The notes: generated by a model from the sequence alone, not told the origin. Positions 38,955 through 53,000 are shown, numbered from the stretch's first letter. The stretch: DNA of 64,000 bases from Lucifuga dentata (GCA_014773175.1 VXCM01000762.1:62001-126000), one strand, 5' to 3'. Numbers and translations: made by a program.

Positions 38955-41900
38955 TGTCTGTGCACACTTTAGCTGCGTAATGCATGTATTGCTTGCTATG
39001 TGTCATTTGTTTAGTCTTATGTATGACTACATCTTTGATTAAAACTATTATCAACGCCACAATCACACAAATAACTTGTCTTTCATAATATTGCTGTAAT
39101 CCAACATTTTTACTTCTTACTGTAAAAACATACATGTAAAGAAGCCTAGCTGTGCACATGTGCACATGTAATGGCCTCATGCTGAGTTACTATGGCTGAT
39201 TTGACTGTAACAGTCGTAGCCTCAACCATAGATTTGCATTGACAAATTATCCAGGAATAACGTTTCATCATGAGACCTCTTTGTTTTAAGAGTCTGAGTG
39301 TAAATAAATGGACACACGCAATGTGAGCACCTTTTTTAAATTGAGCACCTCAATTTTAAAAAAATACTGAAGCACTTCAATTTAAATATGTATGTTTCCT
39401 TGGTGCTGTAAAACTGAACACCTACTGAAGTTTTATGAATATATATATATGATTATATATATATTTCTTCTGATGCTACACTTTTTGCTTGCTACATTAT
39501 TGCCTGCACAAATCCCAAAATTCGACTGGAAGAAATACATGCAAAGGGTCAGAAAGCAAAATTTTGACAAATCCAGTGAATACAGATGAAGCATGTGTTA
39601 AATTGATGGTCAGTATGGAACACAAAGCAGGGATGGAAGGAGAGGCCACAGAGATAAGGGGATAAAAGAATAGGAGAGGGATCTCTGGATCTCATTTCCA
39701 CTGCATGGACATTAACGCTTCATTAGCAGGCAGCATGTGTTAAATATTATTCTGACTCTGATGGCTATCACACTCCCATGTAATGAGATACAGGCACTGT
39801 GAGCGTCCACATCTTAGACCATCATGAAACCTCCTGACTGTCTTGTTACCCCTCACCAAGTGTGTATGAGTGTGTTTATGTGTGTGTTAACTGTTGGTGT
39901 ACAAACTTAGAGTGTAAACACAAGAGATGTACGAGTGAAAATAGAGAGGCAGGGACATGGAAAAAAGAGTGAAAAGAGGAAGACGAAGACAGCGATCCCT
40001 AAACTCTTATCCATATCATAGTTACTACGTCTGCCTCCCTGTGATACTCAGATCTCATTTCAGTTGCAGGACTTCAGGCCCGCACTCTTCACTCCCGTAT
40101 CTCCCTCTGGCCGATTTAGAGAATTATTCAAATGAAGGAGAAACTTTGCAAGATAAAGACCCTCAGATGTTCTTTTAAGGACCTTTGAAGGTTGCAGATG
40201 GAAAAGGGATTCCTCTAGAGTCATTCCCTCATTAAGAATGATAATTGAGATCTGGATCCGTTTGATATACACCATTAAACTAAATCTGAACTGTCACTGA
40301 GGGAAAGAAGAGTCGAGTTCACAGCAGAGGCAATTTTCCACTGTGGAAAGCTGGAAAAGCTCATGAGTGAGCTGTCGTACAGTTTACCTCTGCAACATCA
40401 GCCACTATCATTCAGGATTTACAGTGTAGGCTTACAATAGCTACAGCAGAGTCAGATCTCTGTGAGGATGTTTACATGCAAAGACAGAAACACAAATTTA
40501 TTGAAATGTTACTTATAATGTACTTAAAACAGCTTTGTGTCTTAGCTCAAATTTGAATACATTACATATTTATATTTATGTTTCATTTTGAATTATTTAT
40601 TTTAAAAAAGCCATAATATTGCAATACTAAATAATATACAACACCTGAAAAATTATGATTTTCATTGGAAAAGACAGTATATTTGCAGATGGAGCATTGG
40701 TATGTGCTCAGGGCTGCATCAGGAAAGATAAACAGGAAACTTTATATTTTGGGGGAAGTGTTTGAGGAGGTGGTGGAAAATCATTTTTAGCCCCATGAAC
40801 AACATACATCCACTCTGTCCACAGTAAACTGCCCTTACATGGTTGGTTAAATTTGACTTCCAATTTCTGCTAGATTTGCTTAAAGATAAGATTATGAAAA
40901 GAAATCTGACCTGCCAATTTCTGCAAAAGTCAGTTCAGTTCTGAAAATTAGGAATTCTAATTGAGAATGAATGATGAGGTTGCTAATCTATGATCTTTAG
41001 ATGGTGGTGGTAGCACTTTTTCAGCATTTATGTTTCCATGTGTGATCTCCTGGAACAATTAAATTTGTCAATTTTCCTCATTTTCATCTCTCCTCTTTTG
41101 CCTCTGCAGATCAGGAAGTAAGAAGTAAAACACATAATGTGCTGTTAATAATCTATAACTCACCTCTTTCTGCACACACATGCACACGCATATTCCTGAG
41201 CCATTCTTGATGACTACTACCCTCTAGAGGTTTACATTTTATTGCAGGGATACCTGAAACACAAAAAGGAGAAACTGCTGAAGTTAACTTTTCAGCTGAC
41301 GTTGACGGAGAGCAAACTTTCACAGAAAAAAAAAAAAAAAAAAAANAAAAAAAAAAAAAAAAAAAACTAAATTTAAAAAATTGAGCTAGTAACAAGAAGT
41401 GTACAAACATTTCTTCAGAGCCACAAAATTTGGATTGTAGGAGTTTCCCATCTGAAATCTGTGCTGTCTGTAGTTTACTTATTCTGGCAAGACAGCAACT
41501 TGAAATTCAAGCTATCATGATGAAAGCAAACTACAGTAATTTAGCCAGTAAAACTATTATCTATTAATAATGAGTTTGTACTTTACATGTACTTCATATC
41601 CAAAATTTAATGACTGATTCTGTGGAGGATTAAAATACAATGTAAATATAATAAAACATTTTGTTAAAAGCCACAGCCAGTTTCTAGTGTGGTAATAATA
41701 CAGTGCAAAAAGTATTAGCTGACCTGCTGACTATCACAGCAAATTATAAATTGAGACTGCGGTGAGGATGAGGAGGTACTGAAAAGGATGAAGGTCAGGA
41801 TATGATGTTGAGTATTATTGTTGTGATGCGGTTGAACTGTGGTATCAGCATGTTATCAGGTTATTTATGCTTCACTGCACTGCAGCGTTATGACCTCCCA

Positions 41901-43071
41901 ATCAGAGCTGGGTTTAGAGATAAAGGCCAATCAGAGCTCAGAGGCCAATCAGCAAGGTACAAAGTGATAAGGTGCAGACCTGGCCCTGCAGGTGATGAGC
42001 TCCGGACCTAGAGCCATGCAAACTATATGCAAACACACACACACATACACACACACACACACACAAAGCAATTACTATAGCAAACAAATGTACATATTGT
42101 GCTACTGTATATAGTACAATTGCTGATGTTTGTGCACATTTTTTTAAAAAAGTTAGACCAATAAAATATTAAAAAAAATGGTCTAATTAAAAAAAAAGCT
42201 GAATTGATTGTTTTTTCTTTTTTACAAAAGAGGAATTTTTTATCTGAGTTCCATGACAAAAAAGTATGTAGAAGTATACATAATAAATCAGATAAGCCAA
42301 GAAACATTCTGAAATGTATTTTACAGTCAAATTTAAATTTTCAATTATTTCACATTTATCAACAAGGAATTACAATATTTCCTACCAATGTTATTTTCAT
42401 GCTTTTGCTATTTTCTACTATTTTAATTTACTATTTTCTACTCTCTTGTATGCTGCCTTCATAATTGTGTAACATACTAATATTACTGTCTTGTCTGTTT
42501 GATTTAGTATTTCCGATTGTTATTTTCAGTCTATTCACATTTTATATTTTACAGAAAAACAATATTTTACATGTCCAATGAACAACAAACCCTGTACCCT
42601 CTAACTCTCCACTCTCTTATGTGTAACACACACACATCATGATATATGAGTTACACTGAGTTACAACTAAGTCATATGAACTGATAACTTCTTAAGTTTT
42701 GATGCCATAAACATCAAACAGATGTGTAAGATATAATTTTAAATAAGAAATTCTAATAATTGAACACATCAGTTTTTAGATTTTAGATTTATCCATTTGG
42801 CAGAGTAGTGACAAAACACTTCTCACACTTTAAACTTGACTGTTCTACAGTTTGCATATCTCATACATAATGCATGTCAATGTCTCATGCCAGCATAAAC
42901 TTACAGTGAAGCATGTTTTCTTTGGGAAGTTGCTGGACTGTGTATCCAAAATATCCAACTAGCCACAATTCCAACCTGACAGAATAGACAGACTTAGAAT
43001 TAAACTTAAATATGATAAATCAAGCCTTATAATGCTTGATCTGCTATTGTGTTGGTTACTTATTTGTGATA
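38555..43071. other. intergenic, no gene
   Basis: Contains a CT/TG compound microsatellite at 38899-38957, a poly-A tract with N at 41326-41366 and CA at 42031-42064. The rest is AT-rich unique sequence. Confidence 0.55.
38899..38957. repeat. compound CT/TG microsatellite
   Basis: CT run passing directly into a TG run. Confidence 0.95.
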
Positions 43072-43638
43072 TGAAAGGACCATACCAGTATTTTTGCATA
43101 ATAAATAACATGCCACATATGTTACATTACTGCCAACCATTTTTCAAAATCTGAAACTGTATTTAAGTTTTTGTGTTATTTTCCCAAACTCCCTAATCCT
43201 TCAAAATCAAATGTTCAGGTCATACATCCACCTTAAAAATCGATGTTTTGCCTCCTAACACATGCACCATTGTAGAAGGCTGTTTTAATTTCTCTGTAAA
43301 ACCAGTCTTCTCCTGGGACTATATTCCCTGGCAGAGGTATACATATTCTTCCTTGTAGGTCTGTGTTGGATTGGTTAAATTAAGTAACTTTGGAAAAAAA
43401 AAAAAAAAAAAAAAGTTGCTGTGATAGATTATTTATCTCAATCATGTTTCAAGTCTCTTCAAGTTGATTTTTGTTTAAGAATATACTGGAGTCAAATCAA
43501 ACCAATGGCAGTCTGAAAGTTAGGAGGGAAAAAATCTAAATTAATTGCTCTACCAGTATTTTTTGAAAAATGGTTGGCAGTAATGTAACATGTATACCAT
43601 TGTATATATTCAAACATGCAAAATAACTGGTCCTTTAA
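43072..43638. mobile_element. TTAA-flanked palindromic repeat, copy 7
   Basis: The left edge is ATGAAAGGACCATACCAGT (TTAA mutated) and the right edge is ACTGGTCCTTTAA. Internal CCTGGGACTATATTCCCTGG is forward, and an A-run lies at 43395-43414. Confidence 0.83.
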
Positions 43639-46014
43639 CAAATCACAATAAATGACACTGACGCTGCATAGTAAATGCTTGTTCAATCAACAACCTGATT
43701 TTCTTGAAGTATTTGAGGGTGAGAAGGGTGAAGACATTATGGAAGGGTTGAACGGTGTCAACAGGGTGGAGGGTGAAACGAGTTTAAAAGAACTTCAAAT
43801 TCTCCTCTGAGGAAAATAAAAGCTTGGCCAGAGAGCGAGATCACAGGCTGCAATTACAACAGCGTGCTGCAGTGATGGAGGTGATAACACGCGCTCTGCT
43901 GGCACTCTGAACCTCAGCTCACCCCGTCTTCCTCCTCCTCAAGCTCAAACCAGCAGAGCAGAAGTCCTTGACTTCTTTCAAAGGGGTCTTCCATAGGTCA
44001 AGCAAAGGTCATGTACAGGAAAGAGCTGGGAAGTACACAACACAATCAGAACTTCTCATCTAACTGTGGTTCAATTTCCATGTTTTTTTCTCTTTTCCAT
44101 TTTGGTTGATATTTCTGTTTCTTTGGGACTCAGACTCTTTGGCAGGGGTTTTTAATGCAGGAGTGTACTGTAAGTCACCCCGGTAAAAGAAAATATGACA
44201 TACACTGGAGTTGCTTTAAAATGCTGTAATAGCGGAGATCAATAACATAAAATCTCCTTAAGAAAAACAGAAAATGAATTTACATTAAAGCAGGTCAAAA
44301 TGTGTATTATACATGTGTTTAAAACTGAAAACTCAAAGCCTAATCAGCTCTCCTTGAGTCAGGAAGAGAGGAGACAGACAGTTGACTCTGCTGCCATAGC
44401 AACATCCTCTTGCTTTGGATGTATTCATCTGTTCATCAGGCTGAAAATGCACAGTGCTGAATATACTATATGAGTACTCAGCGGCAGTATCTGAACATGT
44501 ACTTCTGTTTATGTGTGCACATACAATATAGAGACACATGCAAACACACATATCAATGCACGCACACTCACAATTCACCTCCCACTCACCCCTCTTCTCT
44601 GGGTGGGAGTCCATTTCCGTCTCCTGATACATAAATAAATAAAGGGGTATAGTGCCCCAGGACTGGGACGGAAGAGGCAGAGTGTTAAAGAGAGAGAGAG
44701 AAGAGAATGGTGGTGGACAGATGAAGAAGAAATGAGGAGGGGGGGGGGCNGGGGCTGTCATTGTTTCCCAGCTCGGGGAAGTTCAGTCCCGATGCGTCCA
44801 AGCCGTCTCTCCCAGCGGAGCCCACCTCCCCTCTCCCAGACATGAGAGGGAGGCCTCAATCAAACACATGAGCCACAGAATATGACCTGGCAAGTTCAGC
44901 AGGAAAAGAGGGGAGGAGGAGAAAGTTAGTGTGAATTGATTGAATTATACTTGGCCAAAAACACCATGTGTGGGGCTGAAAGTGCAGAGTAACAAAGCTG
45001 ACAGGCTGCGGTTAATAACGACTCTCTGCGCTGATTATGACTGCTGAACAACTGCCCATTTAATATCCACACCATGCTATTACTTTACCGTTTATCATAT
45101 CACGCCATTTACATGTGTGCGTTGGGAGGAAGCTGTCTGTGTTGAAAAAAAGAGAATTTACAAGGAGAAATAAGGTTAATTGAGTTTGTTTTGTTTGGAG
45201 CCAATCTAATGATGGGTGACACAAATGAAGTCATGCCTGTCGGGGGCGAAGGAGGGAGACGGAAGAAGTGAAAAAGAGAGAGAGGATTTGTCTTCTAGTG
45301 ATCATATATCCCTTCTTCTCTCACTCTCATCTTATCCCTCACTTTTCCATCGAGGAGAATAATAGCTCAAAGCACCAAAATTAATTACATTTCAAAATTT
45401 ATTCATCTAATTTAGAATGGTGGCCCACAGACAGGCGGTGGAAACTTGTTTAGTAATTCTAAGTCTTGCTGTAGGTGCTGTTTATTGTAATATTTCTGGC
45501 GTTGTCAGTTATCAGTGTGACAAAAACAAACTTCACCTTTTAATCATAAGCATCAAGTCAGCATCATTACAGGGGATACAGGGAAAAGAACTATGGCGGA
45601 AAAACAACATACACGCCAACACAAAGAACTGAGGCTGCAATCGACCTGCAGTTCACCTGGTCGATGTCGGAAAAATACAGATTTTGTCCAAAATATCGAC
45701 TTTGCAGCAAAGTTTCATTGTTTACCATCTAATATGGCGCACTGAAAACTTAACACGAGAGGTAGCATTTGTTTGTTTACTGGTTGCGACATGAAAAACG
45801 AGAGCAGGTTGGTGCATTTGGGGTTATGATGCTCGTCACCAGTCAAACCAGTTCTAATCTCAAATGACAAAAAGCCCTCAGATAACACACTCACTTGCAC
45901 ACATGCTACATTTTCTTAAATTTGCATGGCTGTGTTTGTGGAATGGGACATCCAGACTGTGACAGGCCTCTGTTGTCAAACCTGCTGAAAACAGGATGCA
46001 GGTAACGCCATAGT
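43639..46014. other. intergenic, candidate element, no gene
   Basis: A G-run with N at 44750. 44990-45235 is complex unique sequence (CGCTGATTATGACTGC, CCATTTAATATCC, GGTTAATTGAG) that could be a conserved element. A short frame at 45417-45632 has no family resemblance. Confidence 0.5.
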
Positions 46015-46641
46015 TTAAAGGATCATACTGGTGATTTTATGTTTAAGCCCAATAAATACTCCCGGCATACATGATAAGTGACTGACAACCATTTTCCAAA
46101 ACAAAAAAACATTTTACTTTTTGTGTTATTTTGCCAAATCCCATAACCTGTCAAAATGAAATGTTCAGGTGATACACTCACCTTAAATTTCAATGTTTCA
46201 CCTGCTAACATGCACATCCAAATGTAGAAGGGATGGCCCTTTTATATTTCTCAGTAAAAGCCCTCTTCTCCTGGGACTATATTTCCTGGCAGAGACATGC
46301 ATTTTCTTCCATGCAGCTCTGTATTGGAGTGGTTAAATTGAGTAACTTCAACAAAAAATAAGAGCAATGTTTGGTTTTCTGTGGTGGATTACCTATCTCA
46401 ACCATGTTTCAAGTCTCTACAAGTTGATATTATTTGCATACTGGAATTAACTGAAACCAATGGCAGTTTGGAAGGTAGGAAAAACAAGTTTAAAATGTAC
46501 CGCTCCAGTATGTTTTGGAAAATTATTGGCAGTTGGCAGCAAGTACATGTAACACATGTAATATGTATGCAGATTATTAGAATGGTGAGCCACAGAATAT
46601 GATTGGGCTCAAACATACAAAATTACTGGTTGCTCCTTTAA
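46015..46641. mobile_element. TTAA-flanked palindromic repeat, copy 8
   Basis: Begins TTAAAGGATCATACTGGTGA and ends TTGCTCCTTTAA, with internal CCTGGGACTATATTTCCTGG. It is slightly longer than the others because of small insertions near the right arm. Confidence 0.84.
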
Positions 46642-48101
46642 GAAAGACTCTGTGGTGATCGCTACAGTGTACAGCAACATTATAGTGCAAAAGCCTTGTG
46701 AAAAACTGGGCCATATGCACAATTTCTGCACAATAAGATTCAAGGAAAACCACTTCAGCAGTCATCTCCAAATCTTTAGCATCTGTGGGATATTGGGGTT
46801 TGAGTGTAATTATTCTATGACCACTTAGTTCAGGCTGTCATGGCTAAGGTCACATGAATAAGCCTCCATATTTGTCTCTAATCGAGCCACTAATCTGAAA
46901 GATCTAAGAGCCTGAATCAATCCTCTATTCTGCCTCTATTGATCTCATCTCCTCTGTCTACCAGTTTCAGCCGCGCTTTTCGTCTCTGTCACTTCCCTAT
47001 AGCATGCTCTTTGCAGTAATGGATACTGAAGATGTCAGGCAGATTTAACATTTATTGCTTATTTAAAATAGCCTCTGACCCACACACAATACCCTCCACC
47101 GCATCCCTGCAGACATGCCCAAGAAAGAAGGTAAGAGAAGGCAGTGCATCTCTGTAAATTCAGTAGATGCGGTTGACGTTAACAGGCTGTTGTTCTTATT
47201 GTTGCAGTAGCCATGAAATGATCAAGCTCGGCTAATGGCTGCCTTATCTCCTCAGCAGCCTTAATCACTGCTGTTCAAAGCCTGCTCCTCCAGGTGGGAG
47301 TTATGTCATTAAGCTTAGATATTACGCTTAGACTAACCTCAATAACATATGGTCTGAGGTAAAAGTGAGATACTACGAGAGACTAAAGGCTTTTCAAAGC
47401 CTGGAGGCCTGGACAAATGGATCAAAGTACAAAAACGTGATTGTAAATGTCTACATGTGTCCTTTCTTCCTGTGTTAGCAATTATATGTCTGCGTATGTG
47501 TGCGTGTACAGTTATAGCTGCACTCCCTGCACTTCATACATGCCTGCAGTGTTTTCACAGGCAGCTGAATTAAGTGAAATGAGCTTTACAACATGTTCTG
47601 ATTAATGAAATTGCACTTGGCTGAACTGTGGTGCTTCACTCATATTTATACAAAGGAAAATGAAATACAGAACCCTGGGGGGAAATGACCATAATACACA
47701 GCAAGAGAACATAGAGCGACTCTAAACCGAGACTTCAGCCTCAGAAACTGTAACACAGTCCAAGAAGAAACATCAGAATTAGGGTTGTGAAGGATTTGAC
47801 AGGGTAAAAGGCAAGAATCTATGTGAAAGACTGAGCAGGAGAAAGAGATGGATAGTAAAAAGATAGATGGAGACAGAGGATGGATAAAATCATAAAAGGA
47901 GAGTCCTGTTTTTATGTGTGAAAATGAACAGCATGTATCTCTCTCCATTCAGATGGAATAGGATGGCAGGAGCAGAAACCAGAAATTCAGTGTGTGTGTG
48001 TGTGTGCAATAGAGTGCATGTGAGTATGTACTAGCATTGGAATACATGTTGGAATACATAAACAGGGCTCTCAGCAGTGCTTTAATCAAACAACATATAT
48101 G

Positions 48102-48105
<4 letters not shown>
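46642..48105. other. intergenic with candidate element, no gene
   Basis: 46850-47350 is complex unique sequence. The part at 47160-47340 is listed separately. No coding signal. Confidence 0.5.
47160..47340. promoter_or_regulatory. candidate regulatory element with GATA site and E-box
   Basis: GCCTTATCTCC (AGATAA on the minus strand, 47244-47249) and CAGGTG (47291-47296) lie in non-repetitive sequence with TTAATCACTG and GCTAATGGC words. Because GATA2 autoregulates, a GATA/E-box pair in its flanking desert is of interest. Motif evidence only. Confidence 0.25.

Positions 48106-48158
<53 letters not shown>
48106..48158. repeat. CA microsatellite
   Basis: Perfect CA run of about 26 units. Confidence 0.96.
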
Positions 48159-48159
<1 letters not shown>

Positions 48160-49387
48160 AGTTAGTGACATTGTGGTCAACAAATCTCATTGTAAACTGG
48201 CAAGAACAAAATGTGCAGAGAAAGATGAGGACACATACAAAGGAATAGCTGATATAGTTCAGGGTGAAAAAGTAACAACTAAGCAGTTGAATAATGGGAA
48301 GTGAGTGTATATATGTGTGTGTATGTGTGTGTTGTGCTGGGGGAAACGTTTATTAATAAGAATGGTCAGCTCTAAACTACTAATACTCAACTTAGTTTAA
48401 CTTTATTTCTTCCATTTCTATTTTATGTTTAACCATCAATTTCATTACCTTTAATTCCAGTGATGGTTTCGTTATTACTGAATATTTTTATTTTATTTTA
48501 TTTTATCTTTGTCTTGTCTCATGTTGTGATCGTAACTAGTGTGTTACAATATGGTAAAACATAGAATGAAAGAGAGGAAGTGGGGGAGGAAGTGGGGGAG
48601 GACGAAGGGACGAGTTGTGGAAAGGAACCATAGAGCCACTGGCAGAGCGAGGAAGATGAGAAGCACTGAGCAGCCATGTTTGTGTTTGAAAACAGTTTTG
48701 CTTCATTAGGATGAAAAGGAAAGAAAAGATTAGCAAGAGAAGAAAATGAATGACTGAAGCAAGATGTGTATTCCATAAGTCAAAACACATCCAGATGAGA
48801 GGGCCGGTCAGCTAACCTTTTCCATATGAAACCACGCTGATGTCTGCTGTGCCCCCTGAGCTCACTGAGGCTTTAAATCAACCGCACATTTTATTAAATA
48901 AACATTGGCATTATGGAGATTAATACAGAGTGAGCGGGAGATTCAGAGTGCCAGGCAACGGTTACACACATGTACTCCGTGTCCAGATCTATTCCAAAAA
49001 CATACAAGTCAACAAAAATACATACAGTACTGCAATATCTAATATAAATGTGTCAACTTCCAAACTCTAAAACGGTGGACAAGCAATATAACAGACAAAC
49101 ACAGACAATAATAAAAGCTTTTAAGATTCATAATGCTGCAGGGAGTTACAATAGAAAATGTTTGGATTTGATTTGTTCTGCCGGAAACTGAGATGTAGAT
49201 TTATTCGATGCTAACACACAGTTCAGGATGCTGCTAGATATGTTGAATATTAGCACTGGATTAAAAAAAATTTTATCTTTTTCTTTTCTTGTTTTCTGAA
49301 TCTCATTGAACGTATTTGAACTATTTTAACTGTAACTGTAGCTTGTTTGTTTTTTGTTTATTAACTGGATTAGTCAAAGATCTATTT
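48159..49387. other. intergenic, nothing recognised
   Basis: Unique AT-rich sequence; no gene. Confidence 0.5.
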
Positions 49388-49640
49388 GATGAAACTTGGT
49401 GAAACTTGGTAGATGGCCGAGGAAACAATCCATGAAAGTTTGGTGCACATTCAGATCCAGGGGTGGATGCAGGATTTTTTATTTTATTTTATTTTATTTT
49501 ATTTTTTTGNTTTTTTTTTTTTTTTTTTGTTCCTCAAAAGTAATAAACCAATATGAAAAAAAGCCACATTTATCCCACGATACACTATTAATAGGTGCAA
49601 TTATGTCCTGATCAGGATAATGATCTGGGTCTGGCAAACT
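49388..49640. mobile_element. dispersed repeat fragment of a type common in fish genomes
   Basis: GATGAAACTTGGT, then GATGGCCGAGGAA, then GTTTGGTGCACATTCAGATCC and later AGGATAATGATCTGGG follow the order of a dispersed teleost repeat that I recall. An ATTTT/T-run with N at 49510 interrupts it. A 10-bp unit (GAAACTTGGT) is duplicated at its left end. Class not assigned. Confidence 0.5.
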
Positions 49641-50304
49641 AAAATAAATGCTTGGACAGGAGACACATAAATGGAATTTCTGTGCTGTAATAAATATGGC
49701 TAATTTATTATAGCTGTTTCTTTCTCTTTAGACCAGTATATTATTATAAGGCCACAAATTCTGTCTAGGTGTGTTCGGTCTTGGTGAGGGTATGAGCTCT
49801 AATAAGCTCGTAGCATTTGATGATCTCTGAAACTTGAATGAAACTTGTAATGTGGCTTCCATATTATCTTACACATTAAATCAGTCTTTAAACATTAAAC
49901 GTGACTATGAAACTCTCTACTAATGGGCTTAATTGAATTATCCTGTTGACAGAAAAGCTAAAAATGTCTCCCCATGTGAAAAAAAGGCAAAATGTAAAAC
50001 CACAGAGGAAATGAGGTCTCGTCCCAGATTGTACATTTTCATATGTGGTAGATTTGGTTGTTGTGGTTAGTCTATGGTTTGATGTTTCTGTGCTGCTCAT
50101 CTGTGTCAAAACATGGCCATACCTCTTCATCGCCTCCATCTCTGCTGTGGATCACTCACCCTCACGCTGTCTGGTTCACACTTACATCAAAGACGTGCTC
50201 AGCTCACCTATCTTCATCGTTGCTGGCTGATAAAGCAGCACCTCATCCATAACTTCAGCAGCATCCTGCAAAATTATTTGCAATCAGCCTATCTGCTTCA
50301 AACC
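49641..50304. other. intergenic, nothing recognised
   Basis: Unique sequence; no gene. Confidence 0.5.
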
Positions 50305-50386
50305 ATACGTGTATGATTGGGATATCATACACGTATATGTGTATGATATCCCAATCATACACGTATTATACGTGTATGATTGGGAT
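50305..50386. repeat. nested perfect palindrome plus third direct copy
   Basis: Arms of 28 bp (50305-50332 and 50339-50366) are exact reverse complements around a 6-bp centre GTATAT. Each arm can itself fold, because ACGTGTATGAT and ATCATACACGT flank a 6-bp loop. A third copy of the first 19 bp (starting ATACGTGTATGATTGGG) follows at 50368-50386. Confidence 0.9.
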
Positions 50387-52850
50387 TTGGTTTCAACGAC
50401 ACCAAACAAAGCAGCCAAAAAAAAAATGCCAGAAGGTGGAAAGCTACAGCAGAGGAGGGAAGGATGGTGTAAGAAAGTCAAGGCTGTGCACACTCAACTT
50501 TAATGCAGCGCCTGTCGCCGACATGAAGAGATCCGGTTACACGCTTGAACTACTGTCTGGGCAAATCGGAAGCGTCAAGACACCCAACTCCCTCCCAGAT
50601 ATTGCTGATTAAATAATAAAGCCATGATAATCGAAACAGCATTTCCATTTATGAAATTCAACTCACAGCCTGGGCTATCATGGGGGCTGCCCTGTCCCCC
50701 AAATCATTCCCAAACAGTCTGTCTGACTTTTGCACCCCATGCCAAATTCAGAGAAGGAAAAGGGGAAGGAGAAAAATAAATAAATCCTCATTTTTAATGG
50801 CTCATTTCCGTGGGACACTACCCTTAAGCCTTGGGCCTGACATCAGTGAAGAGACAACCCCTCAACCCCCCATCCTCCATTAAATCTTCCCATCCATGCA
50901 CATACTCTGTCTCGCTAAGAGTCAAGAGTATGTCTAATCTGATTTCTCAGTTTGGTCCTTCTTTCCAGCGAGCAGACCGCCAGGCAGACCTGCTGGTGCA
51001 GGGCAGGTGAAACTACGAGCCCAAACAAACTGAATCCACGATTACCATTTGTATGCTTGCTCATGGTTGTTTGTGTGTCTGGGCAAATTAACTATGAAAT
51101 ATATATTTATAAAACACATATGACTTGCAGATAGAAAGTACCAGTAATGGTACATTAGCAATAATATTTTCTGAACTTTCTAATCTCACTGCAACTCAAA
51201 ACGCAGATCTTCTTTCCTCCAGTCTTTCTTTAAACATTTCCTCCGTTATGTCCATTTTGCTTTGTTTTCTACAAACTGAAGCTGTCTCACTTCCATATTA
51301 CAACCAAACTTTAGCCAAGATTTGAGCTAGAAGTGCGTTCACAAAGGAAAAGTGATAAAATAAAACACATTATGGACAGTGATAATTCAGGAACACCTTA
51401 AACAATTAGGATTAAAAAAATTTGGAAAATCATTGTTTTTTTTTTTTGTTTTGTTTTGTTTTTTTATATTTCAGATGAGAATGTGACCCAAAACATGTGA
51501 TGTCATTTCCTGTTGATAGTATTGTAATTTTTGCCAACGAAAGACATTACTATGAAAATTAGCACATAATATGCACTAAACATTATTAGTATGGACACAT
51601 CTTCAAACTCAGCTTGAGACCCTGAAAATGATGCCCTTCCCTAAGAAAACTAATTGTGCCACGTCCAAACTGCATGTCTGTAAGGTGAATCATCCACAGT
51701 AAAAGACTGAAAAGCTACAAGGCCAAAGCTGAAGTTTTTTACTCAGCCACAGCATAAAAATCACAGTTGAAATTACTAGTTCACACAACTCAAGAATCGA
51801 TTGAACCTACAGTGAAGAAAAGGAAAGCAGACGGGGATGTGGAGTAGAAGAGACTAACTGACAAGGGAAGAAAGAGAAGAAAACACAGAAAAAATATAGA
51901 ACCAGTTCTTTCCATATTTATGTATTTAGGAGAATATGTGAACTGATTACTACACCATTTGGAACAGATTAAACCTGAGTCATGTTATTTGTTGAAAAGA
52001 TAGAGAGTAAACAAACCGGCATGAGAAATTAATAATTTTTTTTGCACCAAAAGTAAAGAAGCTATCATTAGAATGCAAATAAACACACTTGATAAGAAGA
52101 TAATGATTTTACTTTTCATATAATTAATTGCTAAACATTATTATTTAAAAAAAAATCTGCAAAAGTTCATATCATTATCTTTAACAAATAATTCACTAAC
52201 AATTACAAACACATAAATTACATTTGGGGTCATTTTTCCCAGTTTGCCATTTTAACCACCCCAATGTAAAGGACTGATACATCCATGGTTGTAGCATAAT
52301 AAATGAGCCATTTGATGCCTCAAGAAGCAAATGCAGAACCGGATGAAGAAAAAAAGAATGGGATATTTTCTTCTGCACCATCAGTCACTGTATCTGGTGT
52401 TCGACTTGAATAGTCTGATGTCCTCTTTTGTCTCCATGATGTTATGTACACACACCTGATGATTAATATGCAGTGATGGACCAGAGGAAAAAAAGGAAAG
52501 TGGAGAAAAGAAAAAAAAAGAGAAAGGCCTGATGTGAATCTTTTCGGGACAGTAAACACTGCATGAATTAATCTATCAGAGCCCTGACAACACAAAGCGT
52601 GCTCAGAAAACAAACAGGAAGCGGCCAAAAGTGGAAAGAATATGTATAATATATATTTTTTTTCAAAACAGGAGCAAAGACCATAGTTTTAAAATGTTCA
52701 GGATTGTGGACCTGCTTGAAAAACATTATGTAAAACTTTCACTTAGTAGCATTCCCATTACACAAGCCAAACGAAGTTTATATTGCGTTGATGCATGTGT
52801 GCATCTATGTCTGTGTGTGGGTGCACGTGTGTGTAAAGTGTGAGCTCAGT
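50387..52850. other. intergenic with candidate element, no gene
   Basis: 50620-50945 is complex unique sequence (GCCATGATAATCGAAACAGC, CCATTTATGAAATTC, TTTTTAATGGCTC) and may be a conserved element. The remainder is AT-rich. No coding support. Confidence 0.45.
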
Positions 52851-53000
52851 GTCAGTCAAGCAGGTTTCTAATTAAGAGTTGCTGTGTGAGGTAAGCGATT
52901 GTTGCCAGGGAAGGAAATCACTATCAGTCTCCAATTTTCATATGAATGAGCTCTTTTAATTAAACTGGACAGCTAATGAGAGCCTATATCAAAATAATAA
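52851..53000. promoter_or_regulatory. candidate conserved non-coding element
   Basis: TTTCTAATTAAGAG, GTTGCCAGGGAAGG, CATATGAATGAGC and TTTTAATTAAACTGG lie within 130 bp, a density of homeodomain-type cores well above the neighbourhood. Motif evidence only. Confidence 0.3.

Noticed and set aside
45417..45632. 71-residue frame that looks secretory at its N-terminus
   Set aside because: A hydrophobic start in AT-rich DNA is common by chance; no cysteine pattern or neighbour exon.
47114..47131. ATGCCCAAGAAAGAAGGTAAG resembling a tiny first exon (MPKKE) with a splice donor
   Set aside because: Five codons followed by a donor-like sequence occur easily by chance; no partner exon was seen nearby.
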